Below are positions 1 through 9,070 of a stretch of 64,000 nt of DNA, piece by piece. Numbering within the stretch: position 1 is the first letter of the stretch; every line of letters starts with the position of its first letter. Below the pieces are notes generated by a model. The model was not told where the DNA came from. It made no database searches and was given only the letters and a program-made list of their open reading frames with translations. This DNA comes from an uncultured bacterium (GTDB taxonomy: Bacteria > Bacillota > Clostridia > Oscillospirales > Oscillospiraceae), in NCBI GenBank assembly GCA_947073515.1, contig CAMTMC010000002.1, positions 1-64,000 on the forward strand. Direction: 5' to 3'. Position numbers and translations under genes: made by a program.

Positions 1-3000
1 GTGGAGGATTTTAACGCGGCCGACATCCCCTTTACCGACGTGCCTGAGTGGGCCGTGCCCTTCGTGGCCGCCTGCTATGCCGACGGCATCACCAGCGGTA
101 TCAGCGATACCGCCTACGGCAGCAACAACAGCGTGACCGCTGTTCAGGCCGCCCTGATGATGATGAAGGCCCTTGGTTACTTCCAGTACCAGGAGGACTT
201 CGAGCAGGATTGGCAGCTGGCTACCCTGAAGAAGGCCAGCGAGATCGGCCTGCTCAACGGCATCACCGTGGACCGGACCAGCGCCCTGACCCGTAACGAC
301 GTGGCTCAGATGGCCCTGAACGCCCTGAAGTCCAACATGGTGAGCTTCACCGGCAACGTGGGCTCCACCTACCCCGTGAACGGCGAGACCGTCCGGGTGG
401 GCTACAAGCCTGAGTACACCCCCCAGACCAGCGCCGACGCCATCTACAACCGCATTGACGTGGGCACCACCAACATCGCCGAGGATGACCGCTACTACGT
501 CCAGCTGGGCGAGTACCTGTACGGCGGCGACCTGCGGCTCACCTCCGACATCGACGTGTTCGGCCGTCCCGCCCGCCACTGGGAGTTTGAGGGCACCGAC
601 ATCGGCACCTATGTCAAGGAGGAGCTGCTGCGGGAGCAGTACACCGCCGGCGTCACCGGCAAGACCATTTTTGACCTGCTGGGCCGCTCCATGATCCAGG
701 ACAGCGAGCTGTTTGTCTATGTGGACGGCGACGAGCGCCCCACCACCCTGGATCTGGCCGGCGAGATCGACAAGAACGATCTGGTCCGCTCCAACACCAA
801 GAGCCTGAGCCACACCAGCCGGGGCGTGCTGACCCAGGTGTTTGTTGATACCCAGAACATGGAGATCACCATCGCCATCATCAACACCTACCTGGCCCAG
901 GCTACCACCGCCTACAGCGAGAAGAACGAGTCCATCTCCCTGAAGGTCTACAACACCGGCGGCAGCACCGTCAAGACTGTCAGCCTGGCTGACGTGCCCG
1001 AGATCCAGGGCCTGGCCAACGGCGACTGGATGCTGGTGTACATGTCCAACATGGACACCGCCAACAACGTCTACCGGGTGGTCGAGGTTATGGACGTTGA
1101 GATCGTGGCTGATGTAGAGATCGACGAGTTCTCCACCAAGAAGGATGACAAGAACGACAACTACTACAACGATGGCGACGAGGATCATACGGACTATGTC
1201 AACACCATCGTTGTGGGCGAGGACACCTATAGCCGCGCTTACAAGCACTACTATGATCCCGACGTGCTGAAGGAGTACAACGACAGCGCCCTGGAGGACG
1301 CCAAGTACAACATCTATCTGGATCTGTACGGCAACTTCATCGGCGTGGACCTGTCCGAGGGCACCAAGAACTACGTGTTCATTGCTGGCTATGATCTGAA
1401 TGGCAGCAACATCACCAACCGCACCGCCAACGCCCTGGCCATCTTCCCCGACGGCACCATGGACGAGATCAAGGTTAATGTTCAGGCCACCAACAAGAAC
1501 ATTAACAACATGACCCCCAACAAGAACATCCACACTGACACTTACGCCGATGTGTACCATGAGTGGCAGTCTGGCCGGTACACCCACGCCTATGGCCAGA
1601 AGAACAACCCCACGGTCAACAACAATGAGGACGGCAACGTGGAGAACCTGTGGTACACCTACCGTGTCACCGACAAGGGCGTGTATACCCTGACTCCCGT
1701 CAGCAACTTCACCATTGACGGCTGGGACGGCAACGATGACGATACCACCCGCAACACCATCCGCACCGACAGCGTGTCTCTGTGGCACCAGAACAACGAG
1801 ACCCCCCGCAACAGCTGGGGCAACACCCGCTCCTACGGCAACACCGACTCCGTGTACATCGTGGGCTCCAACGACGACAACGACTTCAACAACCAGGTCG
1901 TGAGCAGCGTGGACGGCCTGTACACCTCCGTGGATAAGGTGAACATCACCTATCAGGAGCCCACCGGCAACAACCTCCTGACCGCCGGCTGGGCCAACGC
2001 CGTGGTGGACGGCGACGGCTACGTGGTCGCCGCTGTGATCCTGGGCGAGGCCGAGGGCGCTGTGGACAACTACGCCTACATCCTGAAGGGCGCTTACGCC
2101 GAGCGGTATGACCGCACCACCGGCACCACTTACCACAAGTTCGACGTGTACATGAACGGCGAGATCAAGACCCTGACCACCAAGGACACCTATGAGGACA
2201 CCGTCCCCAACATCAAGGTGAACCACGTGCAGGAGCTGGTCATGGACGCCGACGGCATGGTCACCCGGGTCCGGGACATCCCCAACGCCGGCTGTGGCAT
2301 CCTGTTCGGCGAGCCTTCTCAGTGGCAGTCCCACTTCCCCGAGGCTATGCTGCCTGGCTCCGGCCATGACGTGGCCTGCCTGGGTGAGAACGCCAACTAC
2401 AAGAACTTCTCCGAGGACAAGGTCTTTGACCACATGGAGGCCATTAACGGCACCCGCATCACCGACTACAGCGTGTACTACATGGACACCGACAAGGTGC
2501 TCAGCTCCACCACCGGTGAGGACAGCCTGGACCTGTACTTCAAGGGCGACACCCTGTACATGAAGGCCAACAGCGTTGTTGACCTGGACAAGGCCGGCCT
2601 GTTCGTGGCCAAGGACGCCCCCGCCCTGCTGATTGACGCCGACGGCGAGAAGACCGAGTTCGCCACCGCCAAGGACGCCTACAGCAACATTGTGGACGCC
2701 GACGACACCGCCGCCGGCCTGCAGTTCAACGGCCACGTGGCCGCCGCCCTGGACTCCACCGGCAAGGCCGTCTGGGTCGTGTTCTACGACGAGACCGAGA
2801 ACGCCAGCATCAACGACCGCTACGACCAGAAGGTGGACGCCAAGATCTCCTTCCCCGATAACGAGCAGGCCTTCAAGGACTACACCATCTGCCCCGATGG
2901 CCGTTACGCCGGCATCGACAAGAACGGCCGCCTGGGCTTTGAGTTCTACCTGCGTGACCACAGCCGGTGGGGCGCCCACGCCCGTTCCGCCGCCAGCGAG

Positions 3001-5433
3001 AATGGCTACAGCGGCCTGATCGTGCGCTACACCGTGTACAACAACGGCGTGCTCACCGGTGAGGGCAGCATCTACGGCGACTGGGACTACAGCGTCAAGC
3101 ACCCCAACGAGTGGCACTTCGCCGCTGTTGTGTCCGGCAACTACAAGGTTGACCGCAAGGACACTGTCACCGTCCGTATCCACGACGTGACCCCCATCTA
3201 CGACAACACTGAGCCCGAGCCCACCGGCGAGACCATGTTTGTCAACGTGACCTACACCGCTAGCAACACCGAGGTCTACAGCGAGTATGTGGAGTACAGC
3301 AAGGCTGACGCCACCGGCGGCTTCATCACCGTTACCGCCGACGCAATGGAGAAGCAGGCCGTGCTGGCTACCTACAACCTCATCAGCGGGACCAGCGGCA
3401 TCAAGGTTCCCTTCGTGAAGGGCAGCATCGCCACCGCCAACTTCAAGGTCGAGGCGAAGAGCCAGACCGAGCTGGACAAGGACGCCGTGGCCGAGGCCGG
3501 CAAGACCCCGGTGACGCCTAAGAGCAAGGAGGAGACGCAGAAGGCCGTCACCGACATGGTCAAGGGCACCAATCTGGGTGCCTCTGAGGTAACCGTGGAG
3601 ACCAAGGTGAACAAGGATGGCGTGAACGAGATCACCGTCACTGGCACCTTCAACAGCACCGGCGCAAACTGGGTGAGCAAGCTGGGGTACGGCTCTGGGT
3701 TCAACGATCAGGAGCAGTACCTGATCGCCTTTGATGTGAAGATTCCCGATGGCGCTGAGTTCGTGAAGATCACCCGCAGTGACGGACTCCTCACAGCGAA
3801 GAAGGTCAGCAAAGCGGATATCAATCCCTTGATCGTTGCCGTGGAGCACGGCGCCGGCCCCCTGACCCTGACCCTGGACTGGTACCGCACTGAGGAAGCC
3901 GCTAAGGCCGCTAAGGACGTGAAGATGGGTACTACCAAGTACATCATCATCGACAAGACCGGAAGCAACACCAGTGTGGATGTGGATACCAAGACCGAGA
4001 ACGGAACTACCACCGCCACTGTGGACCCCGAGGCTGGCGCCAACGCCGTAGTGGCCGCCAACCAGGAGGGCAAGCCCCTGACCCTGACTGTCGATGCTCC
4101 CGAGAGCGCTAAGACCGTTAAGACCGAGCTGCCTGGCAATGTTGTTGACGCTCTGAAACTGGGCAAGACCAAACAGCCTGTGGTTGTGGACATCCCCGGC
4201 GTGGCCACTGTTCAGGTGCCTGTGGAGGCCCTGGAGGAGGTTGCCGCCGATAGCGGCAAGTCCGTCACCATCGTGGTGGACGCCGTCGAGCCCATCAAGG
4301 ATCAGACCGACACCCTGCCCGGCGAGGCTGAGGTTGCCCTGAGCTTCAACGTCACCCTGGAGGACGCCAATGGCGAGGAGGTCGCTGTCTCCGGCCTGAA
4401 GGAGAGCATCAAGCTGACCTTCCCCATCCCCGAGGAGTACAAGGACGCCCCCGTCATCAAGCTGTTCTACTTCGACGAGGCGAACAAGAAGTACGAGCTT
4501 GTTGAGTCCGAGATCGTGGGTGGCAGCATCGTCGCCGACGTCAATCACCTGACCGAGTTCGCCGTTGTCTCCGTGATGCCCAAGATCCTGGAGTTTGTGT
4601 TCAAGGCTGCGCCTGATGAGGCAACAACGTTCAGAGCGGATATGGTCGAGAAGTACGGGGTTGACACCTGGTCTACCGATACCACTGAGGGTCCGAAGGA
4701 CGATCCTAACGTGTTGATCTGGGTCGCCGAGTGGGTCGAGGGCGCCAAGTTCCAGCTGGAGTACATCGCTCCTGACGGCACTGTCATTGGCAAGGCTGGA
4801 AACGCGAATGGCAACGTGATCACTGTTGGGAAGAAGCCCTACCTCCGTGCCTGGTCCTTCGAGAACTCCGAGCACAATCCCGGTCACGCGGCCAACCCCG
4901 TTGCGGGCACCTATACCATCAAGATGTACGACGAGAGCGGGAATACTGTTCTTGCTGAGAAGACGGTTGAGGTCAAGGATCCCCAGGCCATGCCCTCCCT
5001 CGTGAGCGTCGGCTACGCCCTGGACGCGGCGGACGCGAAGAAGGAGATCAACGGCCTCCAGAGCCAGGCCGAGCAGGACTGGAATATGGACGCTGGAAGC
5101 TGGGAAGCTATTAACGACGTGGCCGGTCAGACCATGTGGGTTCTGGTCTATGGTGTGGGCGGTGATCAGAAACACCCCATTAACATCACTGTGACCGATC
5201 CGAATGGGAAAGAGGTGGCCAGCAAGAGCGGCGAGGTCGGCAAGGCCTACATGTTCTACTTCACCTTCGACCAGAAAAACGGTGGTGCGGATCACGCCGA
5301 CGAGGCCGTGAAAGCTGGCGTGTACACCGTCACCGTGAGGGATAATTACCGGGTCGTCGGTGCCACTACGGTGGAGATTACCGAGGACCAGCTCCCCAAG
5401 GTGGAGGCTGGGGCTCCCGATACTGGGGCGTAA
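1..5433 (+). CDS. S-layer homology (SLH) domain surface protein, 5' end cut by window
   Basis: At least 1810 residues are open from the first base, so the true start, signal peptide and probably another SLH repeat lie upstream. Residues about 10-60 (FTDVPEWAVPFVAA, then ITSG) and 70-115 (a second SLH-like repeat ending near MALNAL) resemble SLH domains, which bind pyruvylated cell-wall polymer in other Firmicutes. The rest is a long secreted-type region rich in Asp, Asn, Thr and Gly, followed from about residue 1300 by beta-sandwich-like segments with the LTEF/VVS ending common in clostridial surface proteins. No LPxTG anchor and no C-terminal membrane helix are visible, so attachment would be through the SLH part. 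Codon use is strongly biased to AAC, ACC, CTG and GAC, as in highly expressed genes. S-layer or exoprotein identity is inference; no enzymatic domain was recognised. Confidence 0.85.
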   Translation: MEDFNAADIPFTDVPEWAVPFVAACYADGITSGISDTAYGSNNSVTAVQAALMMMKALGYFQYQEDFEQDWQLATLKKASEIGLLNGITVDRTSALTRNDVAQMALNALKSNMVSFTGNVGSTYPVNGETVRVGYKPEYTPQTSADAIYNRIDVGTTNIAEDDRYYVQLGEYLYGGDLRLTSDIDVFGRPARHWEFEGTDIGTYVKEELLREQYTAGVTGKTIFDLLGRSMIQDSELFVYVDGDERPTTLDLAGEIDKNDLVRSNTKSLSHTSRGVLTQVFVDTQNMEITIAIINTYLAQATTAYSEKNESISLKVYNTGGSTVKTVSLADVPEIQGLANGDWMLVYMSNMDTANNVYRVVEVMDVEIVADVEIDEFSTKKDDKNDNYYNDGDEDHTDYVNTIVVGEDTYSRAYKHYYDPDVLKEYNDSALEDAKYNIYLDLYGNFIGVDLSEGTKNYVFIAGYDLNGSNITNRTANALAIFPDGTMDEIKVNVQATNKNINNMTPNKNIHTDTYADVYHEWQSGRYTHAYGQKNNPTVNNNEDGNVENLWYTYRVTDKGVYTLTPVSNFTIDGWDGNDDDTTRNTIRTDSVSLWHQNNETPRNSWGNTRSYGNTDSVYIVGSNDDNDFNNQVVSSVDGLYTSVDKVNITYQEPTGNNLLTAGWANAVVDGDGYVVAAVILGEAEGAVDNYAYILKGAYAERYDRTTGTTYHKFDVYMNGEIKTLTTKDTYEDTVPNIKVNHVQELVMDADGMVTRVRDIPNAGCGILFGEPSQWQSHFPEAMLPGSGHDVACLGENANYKNFSEDKVFDHMEAINGTRITDYSVYYMDTDKVLSSTTGEDSLDLYFKGDTLYMKANSVVDLDKAGLFVAKDAPALLIDADGEKTEFATAKDAYSNIVDADDTAAGLQFNGHVAAALDSTGKAVWVVFYDETENASINDRYDQKVDAKISFPDNEQAFKDYTICPDGRYAGIDKNGRLGFEFYLRDHSRWGAHARSAASENGYSGLIVRYTVYNNGVLTGEGSIYGDWDYSVKHPNEWHFAAVVSGNYKVDRKDTVTVRIHDVTPIYDNTEPEPTGETMFVNVTYTASNTEVYSEYVEYSKADATGGFITVTADAMEKQAVLATYNLISGTSGIKVPFVKGSIATANFKVEAKSQTELDKDAVAEAGKTPVTPKSKEETQKAVTDMVKGTNLGASEVTVETKVNKDGVNEITVTGTFNSTGANWVSKLGYGSGFNDQEQYLIAFDVKIPDGAEFVKITRSDGLLTAKKVSKADINPLIVAVEHGAGPLTLTLDWYRTEEAAKAAKDVKMGTTKYIIIDKTGSNTSVDVDTKTENGTTTATVDPEAGANAVVAANQEGKPLTLTVDAPESAKTVKTELPGNVVDALKLGKTKQPVVVDIPGVATVQVPVEALEEVAADSGKSVTIVVDAVEPIKDQTDTLPGEAEVALSFNVTLEDANGEEVAVSGLKESIKLTFPIPEEYKDAPVIKLFYFDEANKKYELVESEIVGGSIVADVNHLTEFAVVSVMPKILEFVFKAAPDEATTFRADMVEKYGVDTWSTDTTEGPKDDPNVLIWVAEWVEGAKFQLEYIAPDGTVIGKAGNANGNVITVGKKPYLRAWSFENSEHNPGHAANPVAGTYTIKMYDESGNTVLAEKTVEVKDPQAMPSLVSVGYALDAADAKKEINGLQSQAEQDWNMDAGSWEAINDVAGQTMWVLVYGVGGDQKHPINITVTDPNGKEVASKSGEVGKAYMFYFTFDQKNGGADHADEAVKAGVYTVTVRDNYRVVGATTVEITEDQLPKVEAGAPDTGA

Positions 5434-5472
5434 GCCCTAGAACGGAACACTTCCAAAAGCGGGATGACAAAA

Positions 5473-5505
5473 CCCCCGGGCCATTGGCCCGGGGGTCCCC
5501 TTTTC
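5473..5505. terminator. Bidirectional intrinsic terminator
   Basis: A 10-bp perfect GC stem (5473-5482 with 5486-5495, loop ATT) is followed by TCCCCTTTT on the plus strand, and TTTTG follows it on the minus strand. It lies between the convergent surface-protein gene and the tail-like gene and can serve both. Confidence 0.85.
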
Positions 5506-5506
5506 C

Positions 5507-6034
5507 TCACTCCAGCATGTGCAGGCCCAGCGCCAGGTATCTGGCATTGGAGACGCACATCTGCGTTGACGGGTTGTCGGAGACCAGGGAGAGCTGGCTC
5601 CCCGACCAGCTGGCTTGGACCGTTTTGAACTGGGAGCCCATCGCCACGGCCGACTTGCTCCCCCTGGTTTCCATGACGAGGTAACCGCCGCCGAGAATAA
5701 TAAACCAGTCGGGCGGGCGGGTGAAGGGGATCCGGGTGGGGTTCCCAGCCCCGATGAGGCCGTTGCCGGTGTATGTGAGGATCTCCATCTGGCAGTTGCC
5801 CTTCAGGGCCAGCTGCTGGTTCAGGGCGGTGACGGCGCTTTTCCGGGCGTTGGCCTCGGCGGTGAGGGCGGTCTGCTCCGCCTTGCCCGCCACCTGCCCG
5901 GACAGGCGGGAGAGGCTGCCGGCGTGCTCCGCCAGGGCGGCGTCCAGCTTGGCGTTGTCGGCGTTGAAGTCGGTTCGCTGGACCTGGTCGCCGGGCTCGA
6001 ATTGACAAAGATTATAGTTGGCGGTACGGTTCAT
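5507..6034 (-). CDS. Phage tail-fibre/collar-like protein, orphan
   Basis: This is a 175-residue protein. The start at 6034 (MNRTANYNL) is chosen because AAGGAGG lies directly upstream; an in-frame ATG at 6100 lacks a ribosome site. The N-terminus (YNLCQFEPGDQVQRTDFNADN) resembles the opening of tail or base-plate appendage proteins of Clostridia prophages, typically YNLxQWxxxDxxxxxDFNxDN, followed by a short helical stretch (about residues 30-70) that could form a trimeric coiled coil. The C-terminal ~90 residues look like a small beta-rich head domain. No other phage gene is nearby, so this is either a relic, a tailocin-type leftover or a domesticated protein. Family resemblance is from memory of motifs; function is inference. 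Confidence 0.6.
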   Translation of the reverse strand: MNRTANYNLCQFEPGDQVQRTDFNADNAKLDAALAEHAGSLSRLSGQVAGKAEQTALTAEANARKSAVTALNQQLALKGNCQMEILTYTGNGLIGAGNPTRIPFTRPPDWFIILGGGYLVMETRGSKSAVAMGSQFKTVQASWSGSQLSLVSDNPSTQMCVSNARYLALGLHMLE

Positions 6035-6148
6035 AAAAAATTCCTCCTTGTTTTGGATTTCATATCTGGCGGGCAAAGGGGGAGAATTGTACGTTTCCAT
6101 ACATTTAATGGAAATCAGGCCGCACTATGCCCATTTGAGTATGGAAAA

Positions 6149-6180
6149 CGCCCGCCGTCCGGCGGGCGTTTCGCTCTTTA
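6149..6180. terminator. Hairpin with U-rich tail between divergent genes
   Basis: An 8-bp stem (6149-6156 with 6161-6168, loop GTCC) is followed by TTTCGCTCTTT on the plus strand and by TTTTCC on the minus strand. It sits just upstream of the hemW promoter, between divergent genes, where no transcript is expected to end. It may insulate hemW from read-through or belong to a short unannotated transcript. Confidence 0.5.
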
Positions 6181-6206
6181 CGGGACGGGGGGCTTTTTGG
6201 TATAAT
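6178..6206 (+). promoter_or_regulatory. Sigma-A type promoter of hemW
   Basis: TTTACG (6178-6183), a 17-bp spacer, then a consensus TATAAT (6201-6206). The expected transcription start (about 6213) lies almost on the ribosome site AAAGGAGA, so the leader would be only about 15 nt. Confidence 0.65.
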
Positions 6207-6227
6207 AGTGCCAAAGGAGAGATGGAC

Positions 6228-7451
6228 ATGGCGAGACAGGCCGCCCCGCTGGACAAGCTGGGCCTCTATATTCACATCCCGTTCTGCCGGAGCAAGTGCG
6301 ACTACTGCGACTTTTATTCCCTCGCCGGGGCGGAGGCCCGCATGGACGCCTATCAAAAGGCCCTGCTGGCCCACCTGCGGGAGACCGCCCCGCTGGTCCG
6401 GGATTTCCCGGTGGACACCGTGTACTTTGGCGGCGGCACCCCCAGCTTTTACGGGGAAAAACGCCTGCGGGAGCTGCTGTCCGCCATCCAGAAGGCCTTC
6501 CGGCTGGAGAAAAACCCGGAAATCACCCTGGAGGCCAACCCGGACAGCGTGGACCTGCCCGCCCTGCGGGCCCTGGCCCGGACGGGGTTCAACCGGCTGT
6601 CCCTGGGCATGCAGACCCTCGTCCCCCGGGAGCTGGCCGCCATCCACCGGCCCCACACCGTGGAGCAGGGGGCGGCGGCGGTGATGGCCGCCCGCCAGGC
6701 CGGGATCAAAAACCTGTCCCTGGACCTGATCTACGGCCTGCCCGGCCAGACCATGGGCACCTGGCAATACAGCCTGGAGCACGCCCTGGCCCTGGCGCCG
6801 GAGCACCTGTCCTGCTACGGCCTGAAGGTGGAGGAGGGCACCCCCCTTGCCGCCCGGGTGGCCGCCGGGGAGGCCCTGCCCGACGACGACACCCAGGCGG
6901 AACTGTACCTGTGGACGGTACGGCGGCTGAGGCAGGCGGGGTACGAGCAGTATGAGATCTCCAACTTCGCCAAGCCGGGGTTCCAGTCCCGGCACAACCT
7001 GCGCTACTGGGAGCTGCGGCCCTACCTGGGCTTTGGCCCCGGGGCCCACTCCGACTTCGGCGGCCGGCGGTACTCCTGGGTCCGGAACCTGGAGGGGTAC
7101 ATCCACGGCGTGCTGGAAGGGGGGGAGCTGCTGGACAGCGAGGACTTCATCCCCCAGCGGGAGCGGGGGAACGAGTATCTGATGCTCCGCCTGCGCACCG
7201 CCCGGGGCGTCCGGGAGTGGGAGTACCGGGGGGAGTACTTTATGGATTTCTCCCCCATCGAGGCCCGGCTGCGGGAGTTCGCCGCCCAGGGCTGGGCGGA
7301 ACCCACCGGCGACGGGGGCTGGCGGCTGACGCCCAGCGGCTTCCTGGTGTCCAACCAGCTCATCGGCGACCTGCTGGAGCGGCAGGAGCGCTCCCGCCTG
7401 TCCGACCTCCTCCCTCTGGCCCGGGAGCGCTTCGCCCCCCGCCCGGAGTGA
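6228..7451 (+). CDS. hemW: HemW-type radical SAM haem chaperone (coproporphyrinogen III oxidase-like)
   Basis: This protein of 407 residues has the start at 6228 chosen by spacing from AAAGGAGA at 6213; an ATG at 6222 is too close. Residues about 7-26 hold the family signature YIHIPFCRSKCDYCDF, with the CxxxCxxC cluster that binds the SAM-coordinating 4Fe-4S centre, followed by FGGGTPS and the YGLPGQT segment of the radical SAM barrel. The C-terminal HemW/HemN domain is complete. HemW homologues are thought to carry haem to target proteins and are often misnamed HemN; true HemN has additional residues. Cytoplasmic. It is transcribed alone, from its own promoter. Confidence 0.9.
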   Translation: MARQAAPLDKLGLYIHIPFCRSKCDYCDFYSLAGAEARMDAYQKALLAHLRETAPLVRDFPVDTVYFGGGTPSFYGEKRLRELLSAIQKAFRLEKNPEITLEANPDSVDLPALRALARTGFNRLSLGMQTLVPRELAAIHRPHTVEQGAAAVMAARQAGIKNLSLDLIYGLPGQTMGTWQYSLEHALALAPEHLSCYGLKVEEGTPLAARVAAGEALPDDDTQAELYLWTVRRLRQAGYEQYEISNFAKPGFQSRHNLRYWELRPYLGFGPGAHSDFGGRRYSWVRNLEGYIHGVLEGGELLDSEDFIPQRERGNEYLMLRLRTARGVREWEYRGEYFMDFSPIEARLREFAAQGWAEPTGDGGWRLTPSGFLVSNQLIGDLLERQERSRLSDLLPLARERFAPRPE

Positions 7452-7518
7452 CCCGGCGGGCCCCCTGACAGGTTCTGACTGGAAATTTCGCCCCTTCTGA
7501 CAGCCGGGGACTCAAATT

Positions 7519-7540
7519 CGGGCCCCGGCCCGTCTTTTTA
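7519..7540 (+). terminator. Weak intrinsic terminator after hemW
   Basis: A short GC inverted repeat (CGGGCC at 7519 with GGCCCG at 7527, effectively a 5-bp stem) is followed by TCTTTTTA. It lies about 70 bases after the hemW stop. Confidence 0.5.
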
Positions 7541-7570
7541 TACAATTCCGCCGATGAGACGTAAATTTTA

Positions 7571-7599
7571 TTGCCAGCTGGGTATAATAGTGCTATAAT
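7571..7599 (+). promoter_or_regulatory. Sigma-A type promoter of murA, extended -10
   Basis: TTGCCA (7571-7576), a 17-bp spacer ending in TGC, then TATAAT (7594-7599). The expected leader before the TTG start of murA is about 110 nt. A second TATAAT at 7583 has no -35 at the right distance. Confidence 0.8.
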
Positions 7600-7714
7600 A
7601 TATGCGGTTTGTTATGCCCTGGTTTAAATTGGGCGCAAATTTGTGGACATATATGGCCTTTTTCGCCATATTTTCATAGAGATTCCGATTTGTGAATCAG
7701 AGAGGGTGCATTCT

Positions 7715-9010
7715 TTGACCAAGTATCAGATCCACGGGGGCAGCCCGCTCCACGGCACGGTACAGATCAGCGGAGCCAAAAACGCGGCGGTGGCCATCAT
7801 CCCCGCCGCCTTGCTGGTAGACGGCGTATGCCGGATCGAGAATATCCCCCAGATCAGCGACGTGACTTTGATCCTCCAGATCCTCCGGGAGCTGGGGGCG
7901 GATGTGCGCGCCATCAACCGCACCACCGTGGAGGTGGACTGTTCCCATATCCGCAACCGCCAGGTCCCCTACGAGCTGGCCAGGAAAATCCGGGCCAGCT
8001 ACTACCTGGTGGGCGCCCTGCTGGGCCGCTTCGGCTGGGCGGAGGTCCCCCTGCCCGGGGGCTGCGACCTGGGCGGACGGCCCATTGACCAGCACATCAA
8101 GGGCTTTGTGTCCATGGGCGCTGAGGTGGATGTGCGCAACGGCCTGATCTACGCCCGGGTGCCCGACGGCGGCCGCCTGTCCGGAGGCCAGGTGTACCTG
8201 GACATGGTGTCCGTGGGCGCCACCATGAACATTATGCTGGCCGCCGCCCTGGCCCAGGGGATGACCATCCTGGAGAACGCCGCCAAGGAGCCCCACATTG
8301 TGGACCTGGCCAACTTCCTCAACTCCATGGGCGCTGACATCATGGGCGCCGGCACCGATGTGATTAAAATCCGGGGAGTGGAGCGCCTGCGGGGCGGCTC
8401 CTACTCCATCATCCCCGACCAGATTGAGGCGGGCACCTATATGGCCGCCGTGGCCGCCGCCGGCGGCGAGGTGCTGGTGAAGAACGTCATCCCCAAACAC
8501 CTGGACTGCATCACCGCCAAGCTGGTGGAGATGGGGGTGGACGTGGAGGAGCTGGACGACGCCGTCCTGGTCCGCCGTACCGGCCCTATGGGCCGGGTGA
8601 ACGTGAAGACCATGCCCTACCCCGGCTTCCCCACCGATATGCAGCCCCAGATCGCCGCCGCTCTGTGTCTGGCCCAGGGCACCAGCGTCCTTACCGAGGG
8701 CGTGTGGGACAACCGCTACCGCTATGTGGATGAGTTCCGCCGCATGGGGGCCCATATCCAGGTGGACGGCAAGGTGGCGGTCATTGAGGGGGTGGGCCAG
8801 CTCACCGGCGCCCCCGTCCACGCCTGCGACCTGCGGGCCGGGGCCGCCATGGTCATCGCCGGCCTGGCCGCCCAGGGGATCACGGAGATCGACGGCATCC
8901 AACACATCGAGCGGGGCTACGAAACCCTGGTGGAGAAGCTGGCCGCCCTGGGGGCGGACATCCGCACCATCTCCATCCCCGACGAGGAGACCCAGAGCCA
9001 AGTCAGCTGA
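7715..9010 (+). CDS. murA: UDP-N-acetylglucosamine 1-carboxyvinyltransferase
   Basis: Catalyses the first committed step of peptidoglycan synthesis, transfer of enolpyruvate from PEP to UDP-GlcNAc, in the cytoplasm. The protein has 431 residues, a normal family length. The TTG at 7715 is taken as start because AGAGAGG lies 9 bases upstream and the protein then begins TKYQIHGGSPLHG, as in homologues; the GTG at 7706 is too close to that site. SGAKNAA (about 19-25) holds the conserved Lys/Asn pair, and PLPGGCDLGGRPIDQH (about 112-127) places the catalytic Cys at 117, the residue alkylated by fosfomycin, so the enzyme should be fosfomycin-sensitive. Two murA paralogues are usual in Firmicutes; I cannot tell which one this is. 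Confidence 0.93.
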   Translation: MTKYQIHGGSPLHGTVQISGAKNAAVAIIPAALLVDGVCRIENIPQISDVTLILQILRELGADVRAINRTTVEVDCSHIRNRQVPYELARKIRASYYLVGALLGRFGWAEVPLPGGCDLGGRPIDQHIKGFVSMGAEVDVRNGLIYARVPDGGRLSGGQVYLDMVSVGATMNIMLAAALAQGMTILENAAKEPHIVDLANFLNSMGADIMGAGTDVIKIRGVERLRGGSYSIIPDQIEAGTYMAAVAAAGGEVLVKNVIPKHLDCITAKLVEMGVDVEELDDAVLVRRTGPMGRVNVKTMPYPGFPTDMQPQIAAALCLAQGTSVLTEGVWDNRYRYVDEFRRMGAHIQVDGKVAVIEGVGQLTGAPVHACDLRAGAAMVIAGLAAQGITEIDGIQHIERGYETLVEKLAALGADIRTISIPDEETQSQVS

Positions 9011-9023
9011 CACATGAGATTAC

Positions 9024-9053
9024 AACGGGCGGCCCGCCGGCCGCCCGTTTTTT
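9024..9053 (+). terminator. Intrinsic terminator of murA
   Basis: An 11-bp stem (9024-9034 with 9039-9049, loop CGCC) runs into six T. The ribosome site of the next gene (AGGAGGA, 9054-9060) follows immediately, so read-through past this hairpin, or a promoter inside murA, must supply the next genes. Confidence 0.85.
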
Positions 9054-9070
9054 AGGAGGATGAGGACATT

